A stretch of 64,000 bases of DNA from Bacteroidales bacterium. Lineage in GTDB: Bacteria; Bacteroidota; Bacteroidia; Bacteroidales; P3. The first letter of the stretch is position 1. Each line of letters opens with the position of its first letter. A program made the translations under genes and the position numbers. The stretch spans positions 1-64,000 of the forward strand of contig JAFROL010000022.1 of the NCBI GenBank assembly GCA_017429685.1, given 5' to 3'. The notes beneath the pieces are model-generated. The model made no database searches. It saw only the letters and a program-made list of their open reading frames with translations, and was not told where the DNA came from. This document shows, in pieces, positions 41,999 through 51,112 of this stretch.

Positions 41999-42757
41999 TC
42001 ATACCGCCTGGCTGCTCTTGGTGAGGTAGGGGGCGTCGTCGGCGAGGCCGAAAATGCGGTTCACCGTGGCATAATATTTTCTGTGTTTATAAGTTTCGCG
42101 GTGCAGGTTGCTTTGTATATGGTCGCATTTCCAATAGCGTTCGAAGAAGGCCCAGCTGATGGCTGGGTCCACTTCGGTCTGCATACGGCTGACGATGCGT
42201 GCCATTACCGATACGCCGCAGCGCGAGGTGGGCTTGAGGCGGTGGTCGATAAGGTCGGCATCTATTAGCAACGTCCAGTAATGCAATGCTTTGTCGCACA
42301 CGACAGGATAGGCCTTGCGGTCGTTCTTCATACGGGCTATGACCTCGTCGTCGATGCGGACAGGCTTGCGGCGCTGTTTGGCGGCTGCAGGGGCAGAGGG
42401 TGTCGAGAGCTCCTGGTCGCCGTCGCGAGCGTCGTGCGGCATAAGTGGCAGAATCCTGTTGAACGTCTTGTTGTCGTGGCTTTTGGCGTCGTGCAGCGCT
42501 GTGCGCAATTCGTCAATTTCGTTGCGCAGACTTTCGATGGCCTTGTCTTTCTCGTCGAGGCGGCTACGAAGGTCTTGTATCTCGAGGTCCTTGGCCTGCA
42601 GGGTCGAAAGCATCGCCTCGATCTTGCCTTCACGGTCAATGAGCAGACGCAGGTATTCCTGCGCGTTCGAACGCACATTGTCGGCCTCTGTCGTATGTGT
42701 ATGGGGCTTCGTCGTTTGCTCTTTGATGTCGATGCTTTCTGCCATTTTTGTAAACAT
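41999..42757 (-). CDS. Coiled-coil protein of unknown function
   Basis: 252 residues from the ATG at 42757 (ATG 42745 is an alternative; the longer frame needs a TTG). Residues about 35-110 form a strong coiled coil (IEAMLSTLQAKDLEIQDL, LDEKDKAIESLRNEIDEL). The C-terminal 120 residues are a compact basic domain ending in HRKYYATVNRIFGLADD. A -7-like TAATTTTG lies at 42843-42850. No signal or membrane segment is present. It could be a replication- or mobility-associated protein. I do not recognise the family. Confidence 0.7.
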   Translation of the reverse strand: MFTKMAESIDIKEQTTKPHTHTTEADNVRSNAQEYLRLLIDREGKIEAMLSTLQAKDLEIQDLRSRLDEKDKAIESLRNEIDELRTALHDAKSHDNKTFNRILPLMPHDARDGDQELSTPSAPAAAKQRRKPVRIDDEVIARMKNDRKAYPVVCDKALHYWTLLIDADLIDHRLKPTSRCGVSVMARIVSRMQTEVDPAISWAFFERYWKCDHIQSNLHRETYKHRKYYATVNRIFGLADDAPYLTKSSQAV

Positions 42758-42969
42758 CTTGCGGGTTATGTCGTGTTGCACGGAACGACATTCTTCCAAT
42801 CCGGCCTAAATCATTAATAACATAATTGATTGTTTTCGAGTGCAAAATTACATATTTTTTGTCAAATGTAGCGCAATACTTTGCAAGAGTTTTAAACTAT
42901 TTTTGTAATGAGCGTAATATGCTGTGCATCAATTGTGTTGCGAGGCGAAGTCAATGGAAGATGTGTTTT

Positions 42970-43355
42970 CTGCTTTTCGCTCGCGAAGCGAGCAGGTTTT
43001 CATAAACAGGAATTGCCAGAAATCAGCCAGGAATTACCAGAAATAATAATTATTAACAAGAATTACAAGTTTTTGCTCGCGAAGCGAGCAGGAGGTTCTT
43101 AAACAGGAATTACCAGTAATTAACCAGTAATTATCAGAAATATTTTTTTAATTTTAACAGCAATTACCAGCAATTGAACAGCAATTATCAGCAATTCGCT
43201 CGCTTGCGAGCGGAAAATCTACAAGATCTACAAGATTTCGCTCGCGAAGCGAGCAGGTTTTCATAAACAGGAATTACCAGAAATCAGCCAGGAATTACCA
43301 GAAATATTAAGTTACAAGATTTACAAGATTTCGCTCGCTTGCGAGCGGGAGATAA
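42970..43355. repeat. Mixed repeat block: GCTCGCGAAGCGAGC palindromes and GGAATTACCAG words
   Basis: Three copies of GCTCGCGAAGCGAGCAGG and two of CGCTCGCTTGCGAGCGG alternate with tandem GGAATTACCAGAAATCAGCC-type words and ACAAGATTT words. There is no gene in 42800-43480. A TATTTTTG -7 box at 43417-43424 precedes ftcD. Confidence 0.85.
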
Positions 43356-43480
43356 AGGCGAGTGTCTTTTTAGTCAGAAAAATACACATTGTAGTTCACG
43401 ATTCAGACTTTTTTATTATTTTTGTATCTTCTTAAAATATGCTTCAACGCGAATAATTAATTGACTTAAAATAAATAACG

Positions 43481-45178
43481 ATGAAACAACTTATCGAATG
43501 CGTGCCCAATATCAGCGAAGGGCGCGATATGAACATCATAAACCAGGTCACCGCCGAGATCGAAAAAGTTGAAGGCGTGAAACTGCTGGATGTCGATCCG
43601 GGCCAAACCACCAACCGCACGGTCATCACCTTCGTCGGTGAACCCGAGCAGGCCTGCGAAGCCGCCTACCGCGTGGTCAAGAAGGCTGCCGAACTGATAG
43701 ATATGCGCCAGCATCACGGCGCCCATCCGCGCCAGGGTGCCACCGACGTGTGCCCCCTCATCCCCGTCAGCAACATCACGATGGAGGAGACCGTCCAGTA
43801 TGCACATCGCCTTGCTGAACGCATCGGCAACGAGCTGCAGATACCCATCTACTGCTACGAAAATGCCGCCAAGCTGCCCGAACGCCGCAACCTGGCCTAC
43901 TGTCGCACAGGCGAATACGAGAGCCTCTCGACCCGCCTCGGCACCGAACAGTGGAAGCCCGACTACGGCCCCAACGCCTGGAACGACCACACAGCACAGA
44001 CCGGCGCAACGCAGGTCGGCGCACGCGATTTCCTCGTCGCCATCAACTACAACCTGAACACCACTTCGACGCGCCGCGCCAACGCCATCGCTTTCGACGT
44101 GCGCGAAAAAGGCCGTCCGATGCGCGAAGGCGGCAAGCCCAGCGGCAAGCCGATGAAGGACGAGAACGGCAAGACCATTATGATTCCCGGTACGCTCAAG
44201 GGTACCAAGGCAATCGGTTGGTATATAGAAGACTACGGCATCGCACAGGTGTCGATGAACATCACTAGCATCAAGGTGGCTCCCGTCCACCTCTGCTTCG
44301 ACGAGGTGTGCCGCTGCGCCGCCAACCGCGGTTTGCGCGTCACGGGTTGCGAGATTGTGGGTCTCATCCCCAAGAGCGTCCTGATCGATGCCGGCAAATA
44401 CTATCTGGCCAAACAGCGCCGCTCGCTGGGCGTCAGCGAAGAGGAGATTATGAAGGTGGCCATCAAGTCGATGGGTCTCGACGACCTTAAACCCTTCGAT
44501 CCCAAGGAGAAAGTCATCGAATTCCTGATCGAGGACCACAGCCAGAAGAAGCTGGTCGACCTGACCTGCACGGGCTTCTGCGACGAAACCGCCAGCGAAA
44601 GTCCCGCCCCCGGTGGCGGCAGCGTCAGTGCCTATATGGGTGCACTGGCTGCTTCGCTGGGCACTATGGTTGCCAACCTCACCGGCGGCAAGGCTGCCTA
44701 CGACGACGAGTGGGAGAAATTCAGCGACGTCGCCGTCCACGGTCAGCAGCTCAAGAACGACCTGCTCCATCTGGTCGACGAGGATACCAACGCTTTCAAC
44801 AAGATTATGAATGCTTTCGGTCTGCCCAAGAAGACCGACGAAGAGAAGGCCGCACGCAGCGCCGCCATCCAGGAGGCCACCAAGTTCGCCACCGAGGTAC
44901 CCTTCCAGACGATGCAGAAAGCTTTCGAGTCTTTCCAGGTCTGCCGCGCGATGGTGGAATGGGGCAACCCCGCCAGCGTCACCGACGGCGGTGTGGGAGC
45001 CTTGGCTGCACGCAGTGCCGTGATGGGTGCCCACCTCAACGTCAAGATCAACGCCAGCAGCCTGAAAGACGAGGCCTTCAAGAACGATATCCTCGCCAAA
45101 GCCGCCGCCATCGAAGCTGCAGCCATCAAGGAGGAAGCCGAGATTTTGGCTATTGTGAATCAAAAGATTGGACTTTAA
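43481..45178 (+). CDS. ftcD: Bifunctional glutamate formimidoyltransferase / formimidoyl-THF cyclodeaminase
   Basis: 565 residues, a fusion of both enzymes of the last step of histidine degradation to glutamate, using tetrahydrofolate. Domain 1 (about 1-330) starts QLIECVPNISEGRDMNIIN, with HHGAHPRQGATDVCPL (catalytic His) and GYYIEDYG-like WYIEDYGIAQVSMNI. Domain 2 (about 355-560) begins ESPAPGGGSVSAYMGALAAS, the cyclodeaminase signature. The layout matches mammalian and Bacteroidota FTCD. No hutH or hutU gene is adjacent. Confidence 0.96.
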   Translation: MKQLIECVPNISEGRDMNIINQVTAEIEKVEGVKLLDVDPGQTTNRTVITFVGEPEQACEAAYRVVKKAAELIDMRQHHGAHPRQGATDVCPLIPVSNITMEETVQYAHRLAERIGNELQIPIYCYENAAKLPERRNLAYCRTGEYESLSTRLGTEQWKPDYGPNAWNDHTAQTGATQVGARDFLVAINYNLNTTSTRRANAIAFDVREKGRPMREGGKPSGKPMKDENGKTIMIPGTLKGTKAIGWYIEDYGIAQVSMNITSIKVAPVHLCFDEVCRCAANRGLRVTGCEIVGLIPKSVLIDAGKYYLAKQRRSLGVSEEEIMKVAIKSMGLDDLKPFDPKEKVIEFLIEDHSQKKLVDLTCTGFCDETASESPAPGGGSVSAYMGALAASLGTMVANLTGGKAAYDDEWEKFSDVAVHGQQLKNDLLHLVDEDTNAFNKIMNAFGLPKKTDEEKAARSAAIQEATKFATEVPFQTMQKAFESFQVCRAMVEWGNPASVTDGGVGALAARSAVMGAHLNVKINASSLKDEAFKNDILAKAAAIEAAAIKEEAEILAIVNQKIGL

Positions 45179-45293
45179 TGGAGGTTGTTTAACGTCGAAC
45201 GTTAACTCTTTTTTATAAAACATTCCCCCACGAGAATCGCGTATTTGAAATGGGGTAGGGCCGAGGGTCGGATTATCCGATTCTCGTGCAAAC

Positions 45294-45328
45294 AAAAAAA
45301 AGGACCTGACTGAACAGGTCCTTTTTTG
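45294..45328. terminator. Bidirectional terminator between ftcD and the 40-aa lipoprotein
   Basis: Stem AGGACCTG-ACTGAA-CAGGTCCT flanked by A runs on one side and T runs on the other, so it can work on both strands. Confidence 0.9.
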
Positions 45329-45394
45329 TTTTTGTGCACCGAGACGCTTCTCCGTCAATATTGGTGGTGGTAGGAGTGAGGTGCTTTGCTGCTG

Positions 45395-45517
45395 TTATTC
45401 GGCGATGACGTTTTCCGCAACCGAGCCGCGATAGGCCGGGCAGGTTTTGTGTGAACACGATGCTGCCATTGCTGCAAAAAGCAGAACGATTGAAAAGATG
45501 GCTATCTGTTTTTTCAT
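45395..45517 (-). CDS. Very small lipoprotein (40 residues)
   Basis: Read on the minus strand from the ATG at 45517: MKKQIAIFSIVLLF then AAMAASC, a classic lipoprotein signal and lipobox with the acylated Cys at residue 21. The mature peptide has only 20 residues (SHKTCPAYRG and an acidic end). Similar tiny lipoproteins with a C-S-x-K-x-C-P start occur in Bacteroidota. Good signal structure, correct stop and a terminator 67 nt downstream argue that it is real despite its size. The function is unknown. Confidence 0.72.
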   Translation of the reverse strand: MKKQIAIFSIVLLFAAMAASCSHKTCPAYRGSVAENVIAE

Positions 45518-45794
45518 TTTTGTGGAAATTATTTATTGTGTTTTTGTTCTTATTTTTTGCATAACGCAAAAAGCATTTTTGTGGTATGTGCGGATGAAAA
45601 AAAAGTTTGCTCTCAGAAGGCAGATTTGCGAAGCCGTGTCGACGGACAGTGTCGTCGCCGGGCGAAGATTTTTGTCCGGCAGGGGAGGATAGGCAGATTT
45701 TTTGTTCAGCATATCCGGTTTTCGATTGCGAAAAGAATGCGAAAAAACGAAAGCTGACGAAAAAACATTTTCGCATTAAGATATAAGTAAAATA

Positions 45795-45970
45795 AATCTC
45801 CTGCTCGCAGGCGAGCGAAATCTTGTAAATCTTGTAGATTGATTCCGCCTTCGGCGGTAATGCTGGAGCAGTTATCGTTATACCTTATTATTTTAATGAT
45901 TATCCGCATTGTTTTCTTTTAACAGGAATTACCATAAATTGGTCAGGAATTAACCAGAAATTATATTTTT
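45795..45970. repeat. Inverted set of GCTCGC / ACAAGATTT / GGAATTACC repeats
   Basis: CTGCTCGCAGGCGAGCG, then AATCTTGTAAATCTTGTAG (reverse of the ACAAGATTT words) and GGAATTACCATAAATTGG words, the same three families as at 42970-43355. No gene is seen from 45518 to 46698. Confidence 0.8.
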
Positions 45971-46293
45971 TTTACAGCAATTATCAGCAATTCTTTTTTA
46001 GAACGTGATGCCATAAATGTCAATTAAATTTGACTAATTACTTATTTTCGTTTTTTCGCATTTTTTCGCAATCCGCAAAAGTGCTTTTTTCGCGAGTCGT
46101 AAAACACTTTTGCAGCAGGACCGACAGCGCACAGGCTCCGGTAGGGGAGTTTAATCCAAATCATTTTTTAGGCCGTTTGACATTAATCCAAACGTCCAAT
46201 CGAGGTTTTAAAAAATTTGCCTTTTAAGCCACGATTTTGTGTCGCGACATATCTTTATATGCAGAGCGAGGAGATAGTCGAACAGGCGTGATT

Positions 46294-46665
46294 TTTGTAA
46301 ATTCACTTTTGTAATCATATACAGAAGTGAACAGAAGATTACTTTTGTAAAAGTAGTGACTTTTGTAAGATTTACAAATGTTTTTGGAGAATATTTGTAA
46401 AACAGGCCAAAAATGTATTATGTGAAAAATTAAATATATTAACTTATTGATTGAATACACAAAAAATGTTTTAATTAAAGTATTAGTATAATTAATTGGC
46501 AGAATGTGGAAAACTTGTCAATAAAGTCAATTTTACAATACAAATACTTGAATTATATGATAATATAATTGATTATCTAAATATATACTTTTGTAAATCG
46601 AATGATTACAAAAATAAATTTCATATAAATTACAAATGTTTCAAAAATTAGTTGTACTTTTGTAA
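46294..46665. promoter_or_regulatory. Cluster of ten TTTGTAA/TTACAAA sites upstream of the XRE regulator
   Basis: TTTGTAA starts at 46294, 46308, 46344, 46362, 46394, 46590 and 46659. TTACAAA starts at 46372, 46606 and 46630. Most are within ACTTTTGTAAAT-like contexts. The last overlaps a -7 box TACTTTTG (46655-46662) just before the XRE gene. They could be operator sites for that regulator or overlapping promoter elements. Confidence 0.55.
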
Positions 46666-46698
46666 ATCTTTTCAGAATAACGTTATAAATGTAAATTT

Positions 46699-47430
46699 AT
46701 GGTTGACAGGATAAATCTCATTTTAAAGGCCAAAAATCTCACCTCACGACAGTTTGCCGAAGAAATAGGAATCCAGCCTTCGGGAATGTCGCATATTTTG
46801 TCGGGACGCAATCGCCCGAGTCTTGATTTTGTGATGAAGGTTATCAACCGTTATCCGGAGATCGACATCAACTGGCTGATGTTTGGCAAAGGTGAAATGT
46901 ATGCTGCACCCTATTCTATGCCTATTGCCCACAAGGCAGCTCCGGCTGCTGCGTCGCCGGCCGTGGGCGGAGTGCCGGCTGAGGAGGTGGCTCCTGCCGA
47001 GCGTGGCTTAGGCGATCTTTTTGTGTCGCCCGAAGCGTCGTCGTCGGTAGCGGCTCCGGCGACGGAGCGGGTCGAGACGCCTGCGCAGGGCGAGCCGGAT
47101 CTGTTCAGCTCGGTCGGTTTTGGCGCTGCTGCGGACCCCGTAGCGGAGAGTGTGCCGAAAGAGACGGAGGCGGTCGTGCCTTCCGACTCGTTGCCTGAAG
47201 CGGCTGTCGCGCCACGGGCGGAGGCTGTGGAACCGGCGCCGGTGTCGGTGCCGACGGTCGACGATTCCGTGTTGCCGCATAAGGACGACAAGCCTCAACC
47301 CGTCGAGAATCGCGTATACGACAAGCCTTCGGGCGTCGGTGCGGAAAATCGCACTCAGGCGAGGAAGCGTATCGTGAAGATGGTAATTCTTTACGACGAC
47401 CATTCGTTTTCAGAATATTACCCGGAGTAA
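46699..47430 (+). CDS. XRE-family DNA-binding protein with long Pro/Ala linker
   Basis: 243 residues. An N-terminal helix-turn-helix of the Cro/CI type (about 1-65): NLTSRQFAEEIGIQPSGMSH and ILSGRNRPSLDFVMKVINRY, ending WLMFGKGEMY. Residues about 75-210 are a low-complexity Ala/Pro/Val/Glu linker. The last 20 residues (RKRIVKMVILYDDHSFSEYY) look conserved and may mediate oligomerisation. The promoter region is packed with TTTGTAA sites, suggesting autoregulation. No phage genes are nearby. Confidence 0.88.
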   Translation: MVDRINLILKAKNLTSRQFAEEIGIQPSGMSHILSGRNRPSLDFVMKVINRYPEIDINWLMFGKGEMYAAPYSMPIAHKAAPAAASPAVGGVPAEEVAPAERGLGDLFVSPEASSSVAAPATERVETPAQGEPDLFSSVGFGAAADPVAESVPKETEAVVPSDSLPEAAVAPRAEAVEPAPVSVPTVDDSVLPHKDDKPQPVENRVYDKPSGVGAENRTQARKRIVKMVILYDDHSFSEYYPE

Positions 47431-47549
47431 GCCATCGCTGTTTGCTTACGGAGGTCGGTAGTGGCTGCTTTTGTTGGCGCAGAAACGGTGTGCGTTTCCC
47501 TTCGCCGACGGCGGACACCAATGCCGCATTTTCGCCAAGTTTTCGAACT

Positions 47550-47600
47550 CAGTTCTTATATCGTTCTTATATCTGGAATATAAGAACGATATAAGAACTG
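47550..47600. repeat. 51-bp TTCTTATATCG palindrome (member 2)
   Basis: Arms CAGTTCTTATATCGTTCTTA and reverse complement around CTGGA. The sequence after it (GCATACTAACGGTGTGGGAA) also resembles that after the copy at 63632-63682. Between the XRE stop and here (47431-47549) I see nothing else. Confidence 0.92.
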
Positions 47601-47647
47601 CATACTAACGGTGTGGGAAAATGCGTCGGAGGGGACGGGGTGGGGAC

Positions 47648-47786
47648 TGTTAGGTGAAGTTAAGTGGAGTTAAGTGAAGTTAAGTGGAGTTAAATAAGTT
47701 AAGGGACAATAGAACCTGCTGGTTGCTATTGTCCCTTAACTCCTCTTAACTTCCCTTTTAACTTCCCTTTTAACTTCCCTATTAAT
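47648..47786. repeat. AAGTTAAGTGG / AACTTCCCTTTT tandem repeats
   Basis: GTTAAGTGAAGTTAAGTGGA units, then an inverted stretch of TTAACTTCCCTTTTAACTTC up to the stop of the TPR lipoprotein gene. The same decamer family occurs at 48958-49015 and 60574-60622. Confidence 0.85.
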
Positions 47787-47787
47787 C

Positions 47788-48315
47788 TCAGTGTTCCATT
47801 TCCTGCAAGTGCTTGAGCAGCAGTTCGTCGCTCATATCGAGCAGGGGCAGGGCCTTGCGGATGTCCTCGGCCAGGAAGTGGTCGGGATATTCGTCGAGGA
47901 ATTCCTGGTAGGCCTTGCGGGCCTCTTCTTTGCGGCCTGCGTTGTCGAGGGCTATGCCTTTCTCGTAGTAGCATTCGTCGAGCTTGGCATAGTCGGGATA
48001 GTTGTTGATGACGCGGTTGTAGTAGGCCGTCATATCGTCGATGCGGTCCATTCCTCCCGCCACCTGTGCGGCGCGGTGCAGGTAGGTTGCCGACATCGAG
48101 TCGTCGGGGAAGGCGTCGGCAAACTGGGTGTAGAGCACCAGCAGTTCGTTGCCTTTGGCGGTGTCGATGCTTTCGATCTGTGCGGCTTCCATAAGTGGTG
48201 TTTCGATGGCCTTGATTTCTTGCACCAGCTCGTCGTGGTTCGGTGCTTTTGGGCCGTTGTTGCAGGCCGTCAGGGCTATTGTGGCGATTGCTATGGTCAG
48301 GATGCTTTTTTTCAT
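47788..48315 (-). CDS. TPR-containing lipoprotein
   Basis: 175 residues. Lipoprotein signal MKKSILTIAIATIALTACNN with acylated Cys 18. The mature part carries at least two tetratricopeptide-like helix pairs (SATYLHRAAQVAGGMDRIDD; AKLDECYYEKGIALDNAGRK; ARKAYQEFLDEYPDHFLAED), as in BamD- or YbgF-like cell-envelope proteins. It is last in the minus-strand order ruvX, def, TPR lipoprotein. The function is unknown beyond protein binding. Confidence 0.85.
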   Translation of the reverse strand: MKKSILTIAIATIALTACNNGPKAPNHDELVQEIKAIETPLMEAAQIESIDTAKGNELLVLYTQFADAFPDDSMSATYLHRAAQVAGGMDRIDDMTAYYNRVINNYPDYAKLDECYYEKGIALDNAGRKEEARKAYQEFLDEYPDHFLAEDIRKALPLLDMSDELLLKHLQEMEH

Positions 48316-48360
48316 TGCTGTTGCGTTGTTTGTCTTGGATTGTGGTTATTGGTTTGGGGC

Positions 48361-48927
48361 CTAACGTTTGTTGGTCCTTTTCATCTTGTATTTGGGGTGA
48401 ACCTTGCCTGCGGCGACGTCGTTGAGGCGCCGTTTGATCATTGTTTTGCGCAGCTGGCTGAGGCGGTCGGTGAAGACCTTGCCGTGCAGGTGGTCGATTT
48501 CGTGCTGTGCCACGCGTGCAAACATACCGTCGATTTGCTCGTTGTGCTCTTCGAAGTTTTCGTCAAACCAGTGCAGCACAATGCTTTCGGGGCGCAGCAC
48601 ATCCTCGTGGATGTCGGGAATGCTGAGGCATCCTTCGTTGAAGTACTGTTTCTCGCCGACCTCTTCCAGTATCTCGGGGTTGATGAGCACGTGGCGCTCC
48701 TCTTCTTCGCCGTAGGTGTCGGTGGCTTCGTCGTAGGGGCGGAAGCCGATGACTACCAGCTGGATGGAGCGGTCGATTTGTGGTGCCGCCAGGCCTACGC
48801 CGTCGGCGTTGTACATTGTCTCGAACATATCGTCGATGAGTTGTTTCAAGCCGGGGTAGTCGGCCGTGATGGGTTGCGTCTCTTTGCGCAGTATGGGGTC
48901 GCCGTAGCCTACAATGGGAAGGATCAT
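48361..48927 (-). CDS. def: Peptide deformylase
   Basis: 188 residues. Removes the N-formyl group from new proteins using Fe2+ or Zn2+. All three motifs are present: GVGLAAPQ (about 44-51), EGCLSIP (about 97-103, metal Cys) and QHEIDHLHGK (about 140-149, two metal His and catalytic Glu). An insertion (EATDTYGEEEE, about 67-77) between motifs 1 and 2 is typical of Bacteroidota forms. It sits between ruvX and the TPR lipoprotein gene. Confidence 0.97.
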   Translation of the reverse strand: MILPIVGYGDPILRKETQPITADYPGLKQLIDDMFETMYNADGVGLAAPQIDRSIQLVVIGFRPYDEATDTYGEEEERHVLINPEILEEVGEKQYFNEGCLSIPDIHEDVLRPESIVLHWFDENFEEHNEQIDGMFARVAQHEIDHLHGKVFTDRLSQLRKTMIKRRLNDVAAGKVHPKYKMKRTNKR

Positions 48928-48957
48928 TTTTTTTAGGGTTTAAGGGTTATTTTTTTT

Positions 48958-49050
48958 GGGGAGTTAAGAGAAGTTAAGGGAAGTTAAGGGAAGTTAAAGG
49001 GGAGTTAAGGGACAATACGTGTTACAGGTCAATTGTTACTGGTCACTATT
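48958..49050. repeat. AAGTTAAGGG decamer and TTACTGGTCACT spacer repeats
   Basis: Five tandem GTTAAGGGAA-like units, then GTTACAGGTCAATTGTTACTGGTCAC, between def and ruvX. The last bases overlap the ruvX stop. Confidence 0.8.
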
Positions 49051-49479
49051 TTTTCTATTTTTTTCGAATTCGCGTTTCTGCATATAGTTCTGCAGGATGA
49101 GCACGGCACTTACGGTGTCGATAAGGGCTTTGTTCTGGCGTTGCTTGCGCGACAGGCCGCCGTCGATCATAGCCTGGAAGGCCATTTTCGACGTGAAACG
49201 CTCGTCGATGCGCTCGACGGGGATGGCGGGATGGCGCTTGCCCAGCTCGGCGACGAAAGGCTCGATGTATTGGGCCGACTCGGAAGGGGTGTTGTCGAGG
49301 TGCTTGGCTTCGCCGACGACGAAGCGGTCCACCGTCTCTTTTTTCAGGTAGTCGTCGAGGAATGGCATCAGTTTGTGGGTCTCGACGGTGGTCAATCCCG
49401 TCGCAATCAGCTGCAATTCGTCGGTCACCGCAAGGCCCGTACGCTTTCTGCCATAGTCAATTGCCATTATTCTGCCCAT
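49036..49479 (-). CDS. ruvX: Pre-16S rRNA nuclease / Holliday-junction resolvase-like YqgF
   Basis: 147 residues from the ATG at 49479 (ATG 49467 also possible). RNase H-like fold. MAIDYGRKRTGLAVTDELQ has the first catalytic Asp, VERIDERFTSK the middle acidic residue, KALIDTVSAVLILQNYM the last Asp. In E. coli the protein matures 16S rRNA 5' ends. The gene order ruvX-def is conserved in many Bacteroidota. A TAATTTTG -7 box lies upstream (49504-49511). Confidence 0.94.
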   Translation of the reverse strand: MGRIMAIDYGRKRTGLAVTDELQLIATGLTTVETHKLMPFLDDYLKKETVDRFVVGEAKHLDNTPSESAQYIEPFVAELGKRHPAIPVERIDERFTSKMAFQAMIDGGLSRKQRQNKALIDTVSAVLILQNYMQKREFEKNRKNSDQ

Positions 49480-49626
49480 ATTTTTTGTCGTGTTTTCGAG
49501 GTGCAAAATTACATCTTTTTTTGCAAACAGCGACATTTTTGCACGAAAAAATCTTTTTTCGGCGCCAGAAAATCTGTTTTGAAAATAAGTGTGTTACGGG
49601 AAAAGATTAAAGAAAAACGAATTTTT

Positions 49627-49658
49627 TTTGTCCACATCGCGAAAAGTTAGTACTTTTG
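49627..49658 (+). promoter_or_regulatory. Promoter of the CAT-anticodon tRNA gene
   Basis: TTTG (49627-49630), a 20-bp spacer, TACTTTTG (49651-49658), about 60 nt before the tRNA. Confidence 0.82.
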
Positions 49659-49719
49659 CACCTCGAAAACCGATGCTGATTGTTTTATTCCTTTCTTTCG
49701 CAAGCGGCTTCGGTTCTCT

Positions 49720-49793
49720 GGTCCCTTAGCTCAGTCGGTTAGAGCAGCTGACTCATAATCAGCGGGTCCTTGGTTCGAGCCCAAGAGGGACCA
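49720..49793 (+). tRNA. tRNA with CAT anticodon (elongator Met or Ile2)
   Basis: 74 nt cloverleaf. The acceptor stem GGTCCCT pairs with AGGGACC, followed by discriminator A. D-loop AGCTCAGTCGGTTAGAGC, anticodon stem-loop CTGACTCATAATCAG with CAT, T arm CTTGG-TTCGAGC-CCAAG. CCA is not encoded. The sequence alone does not tell elongator Met from lysidine-modified Ile2. Confidence 0.96.
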
Positions 49794-49810
49794 CCCCAGA
49801 ATCAATGTTG

Positions 49811-49840
49811 CTCCGGATTATGTCCGGAGTTTTTTTTTGT
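49811..49840 (+). terminator. Terminator of the tRNA gene
   Basis: Stem CTCCGGA-TTATG-TCCGGAG followed by nine T. Confidence 0.92.
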
Positions 49841-50044
49841 ATCCGAATTAGGCGAATTGGGCAAGTTAGGCAAGTTGGGCGAATGGGATATTCGTATTGG
49901 TTTTTGTCTCTGTTTTCGCCTTTGGAGCGGTGCAAAGAATAAAAATGCCGAAAAAAAGTGAAATTTATTTTTTTATATCGTTTTTTTGGCTTATCTTTGC
50001 AGTCTCATAATAAAATGTAAAACATTAATAAAAAACTAACAATT

Positions 50045-51058
50045 ATGAATATAGATTGGCAAAACCTTCCGTTTGGTTACCTGAAAACGGATTATAACGT
50101 ACGCTGCTGGTATCGCGACGGAAAATGGGGCGAGATAGAAATCTCCTCCGAAGAGAGCATCAACATCCATATGGCTGCTTCGAGCCTCCACTACGGTCAG
50201 GAAGCTTTCGAAGGCCTCAAGGCTTACCGCTGCAAAGACGGCAAGATCCGTATGTTCCGTCCCGACGAGAACGCCGCCCGTCTGCAGAGCACCTGCCGCG
50301 GCATTATGATGCCCGAACTGCCTACCGAGCGCTTTGTCGAGATGTGCAAGCTCGTCGTCAAGATGAACGAGCGCTTCATCCCGCCCTACGGCACCGGCGC
50401 CAGCCTCTACCTGCGCCCCCTGCTCATCGGTACTGGCATCACCGTCGGCGTGAAACCCGCCAACGAGTACCTCTTCCTCATCTTCGTCACCCCCGTGGGA
50501 CCCTACTTCAAGGGCGGCTTCCAGGCCAACCCCTACGTCATCACCCGCAAGTACGACCGCAGCGCCCCCCTCGGCACCGGTATCTACAAGGTCGGTGGCA
50601 ACTACGCTGCTTCGCTGCGCGCCCACGTCGAGGCCTGCCACGGCGGCCAGTACGCCTGCGAGTTCTATCTTGACGCCAAGGAGAAGAAATATGTCGACGA
50701 GGCTGGCGCTGCCAACTTCTTCGCAATCAAGGACGGTGTCTACATCACCCCGAAGTCTACCTCTATCCTGCCCAGCATCACAAACAAGAGCCTGATGCAG
50801 CTGGCCGAGGATATGGGTATCAAGGTTGAGCGTCGTCCCATCGCCGTCGAAGAACTGGCTGACTGCCAGGAGGCCGGTGCCTGCGGTACCGCCGCCGTCA
50901 TCAGCCCCATCGAGCGCATTGACGACCCCGAGGCCGGCAAGAGCTACGAGTTCGGCAAGAAACCTGGCCCCATCAGCACCAAGCTCTACGAGCACCTGCG
51001 TGCCATCCAGCTGGGCGAAGCCGAAGACAAGCACAACTGGAACGTCATCGTCGACTGA
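50045..51058 (+). CDS. ilvE: Branched-chain amino acid aminotransferase
   Basis: 337 residues. PLP enzyme of fold type IV exchanging amino groups between Val, Leu, Ile and 2-oxoglutarate. Landmarks are SSLHYGQEAFEGLKAYR, YLRPLLIGTG, the PLP-lysine region TGIYKVGGNYAASL, FYLDAKEKKYVDEAGAANFF, and the late EAGACGTAAVISPI that binds the PLP phosphate. A TATCTTTG -7 box at 49992-49999 lies 45 nt upstream without a clear TTTG partner. A hairpin terminator follows. Confidence 0.96.
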   Translation: MNIDWQNLPFGYLKTDYNVRCWYRDGKWGEIEISSEESINIHMAASSLHYGQEAFEGLKAYRCKDGKIRMFRPDENAARLQSTCRGIMMPELPTERFVEMCKLVVKMNERFIPPYGTGASLYLRPLLIGTGITVGVKPANEYLFLIFVTPVGPYFKGGFQANPYVITRKYDRSAPLGTGIYKVGGNYAASLRAHVEACHGGQYACEFYLDAKEKKYVDEAGAANFFAIKDGVYITPKSTSILPSITNKSLMQLAEDMGIKVERRPIAVEELADCQEAGACGTAAVISPIERIDDPEAGKSYEFGKKPGPISTKLYEHLRAIQLGEAEDKHNWNVIVD

Positions 51059-51112
51059 TAACCCAAACAGCGCCCGCGCGTGGCGTCGCCACCGCGAAGG
51101 CCGCATAAAAAG

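Noticed and set aside
43466..45358. 630-residue minus-strand frame opposite ftcD
   Set aside because: High GC third positions keep the opposite strand open. ftcD itself has clear family motifs across its full length.
46030..46460. 65- and 78-residue frames in the AT-rich gap before the XRE gene
   Set aside because: No signal, no recognisable composition, and they lie in repeat- and operator-like DNA.
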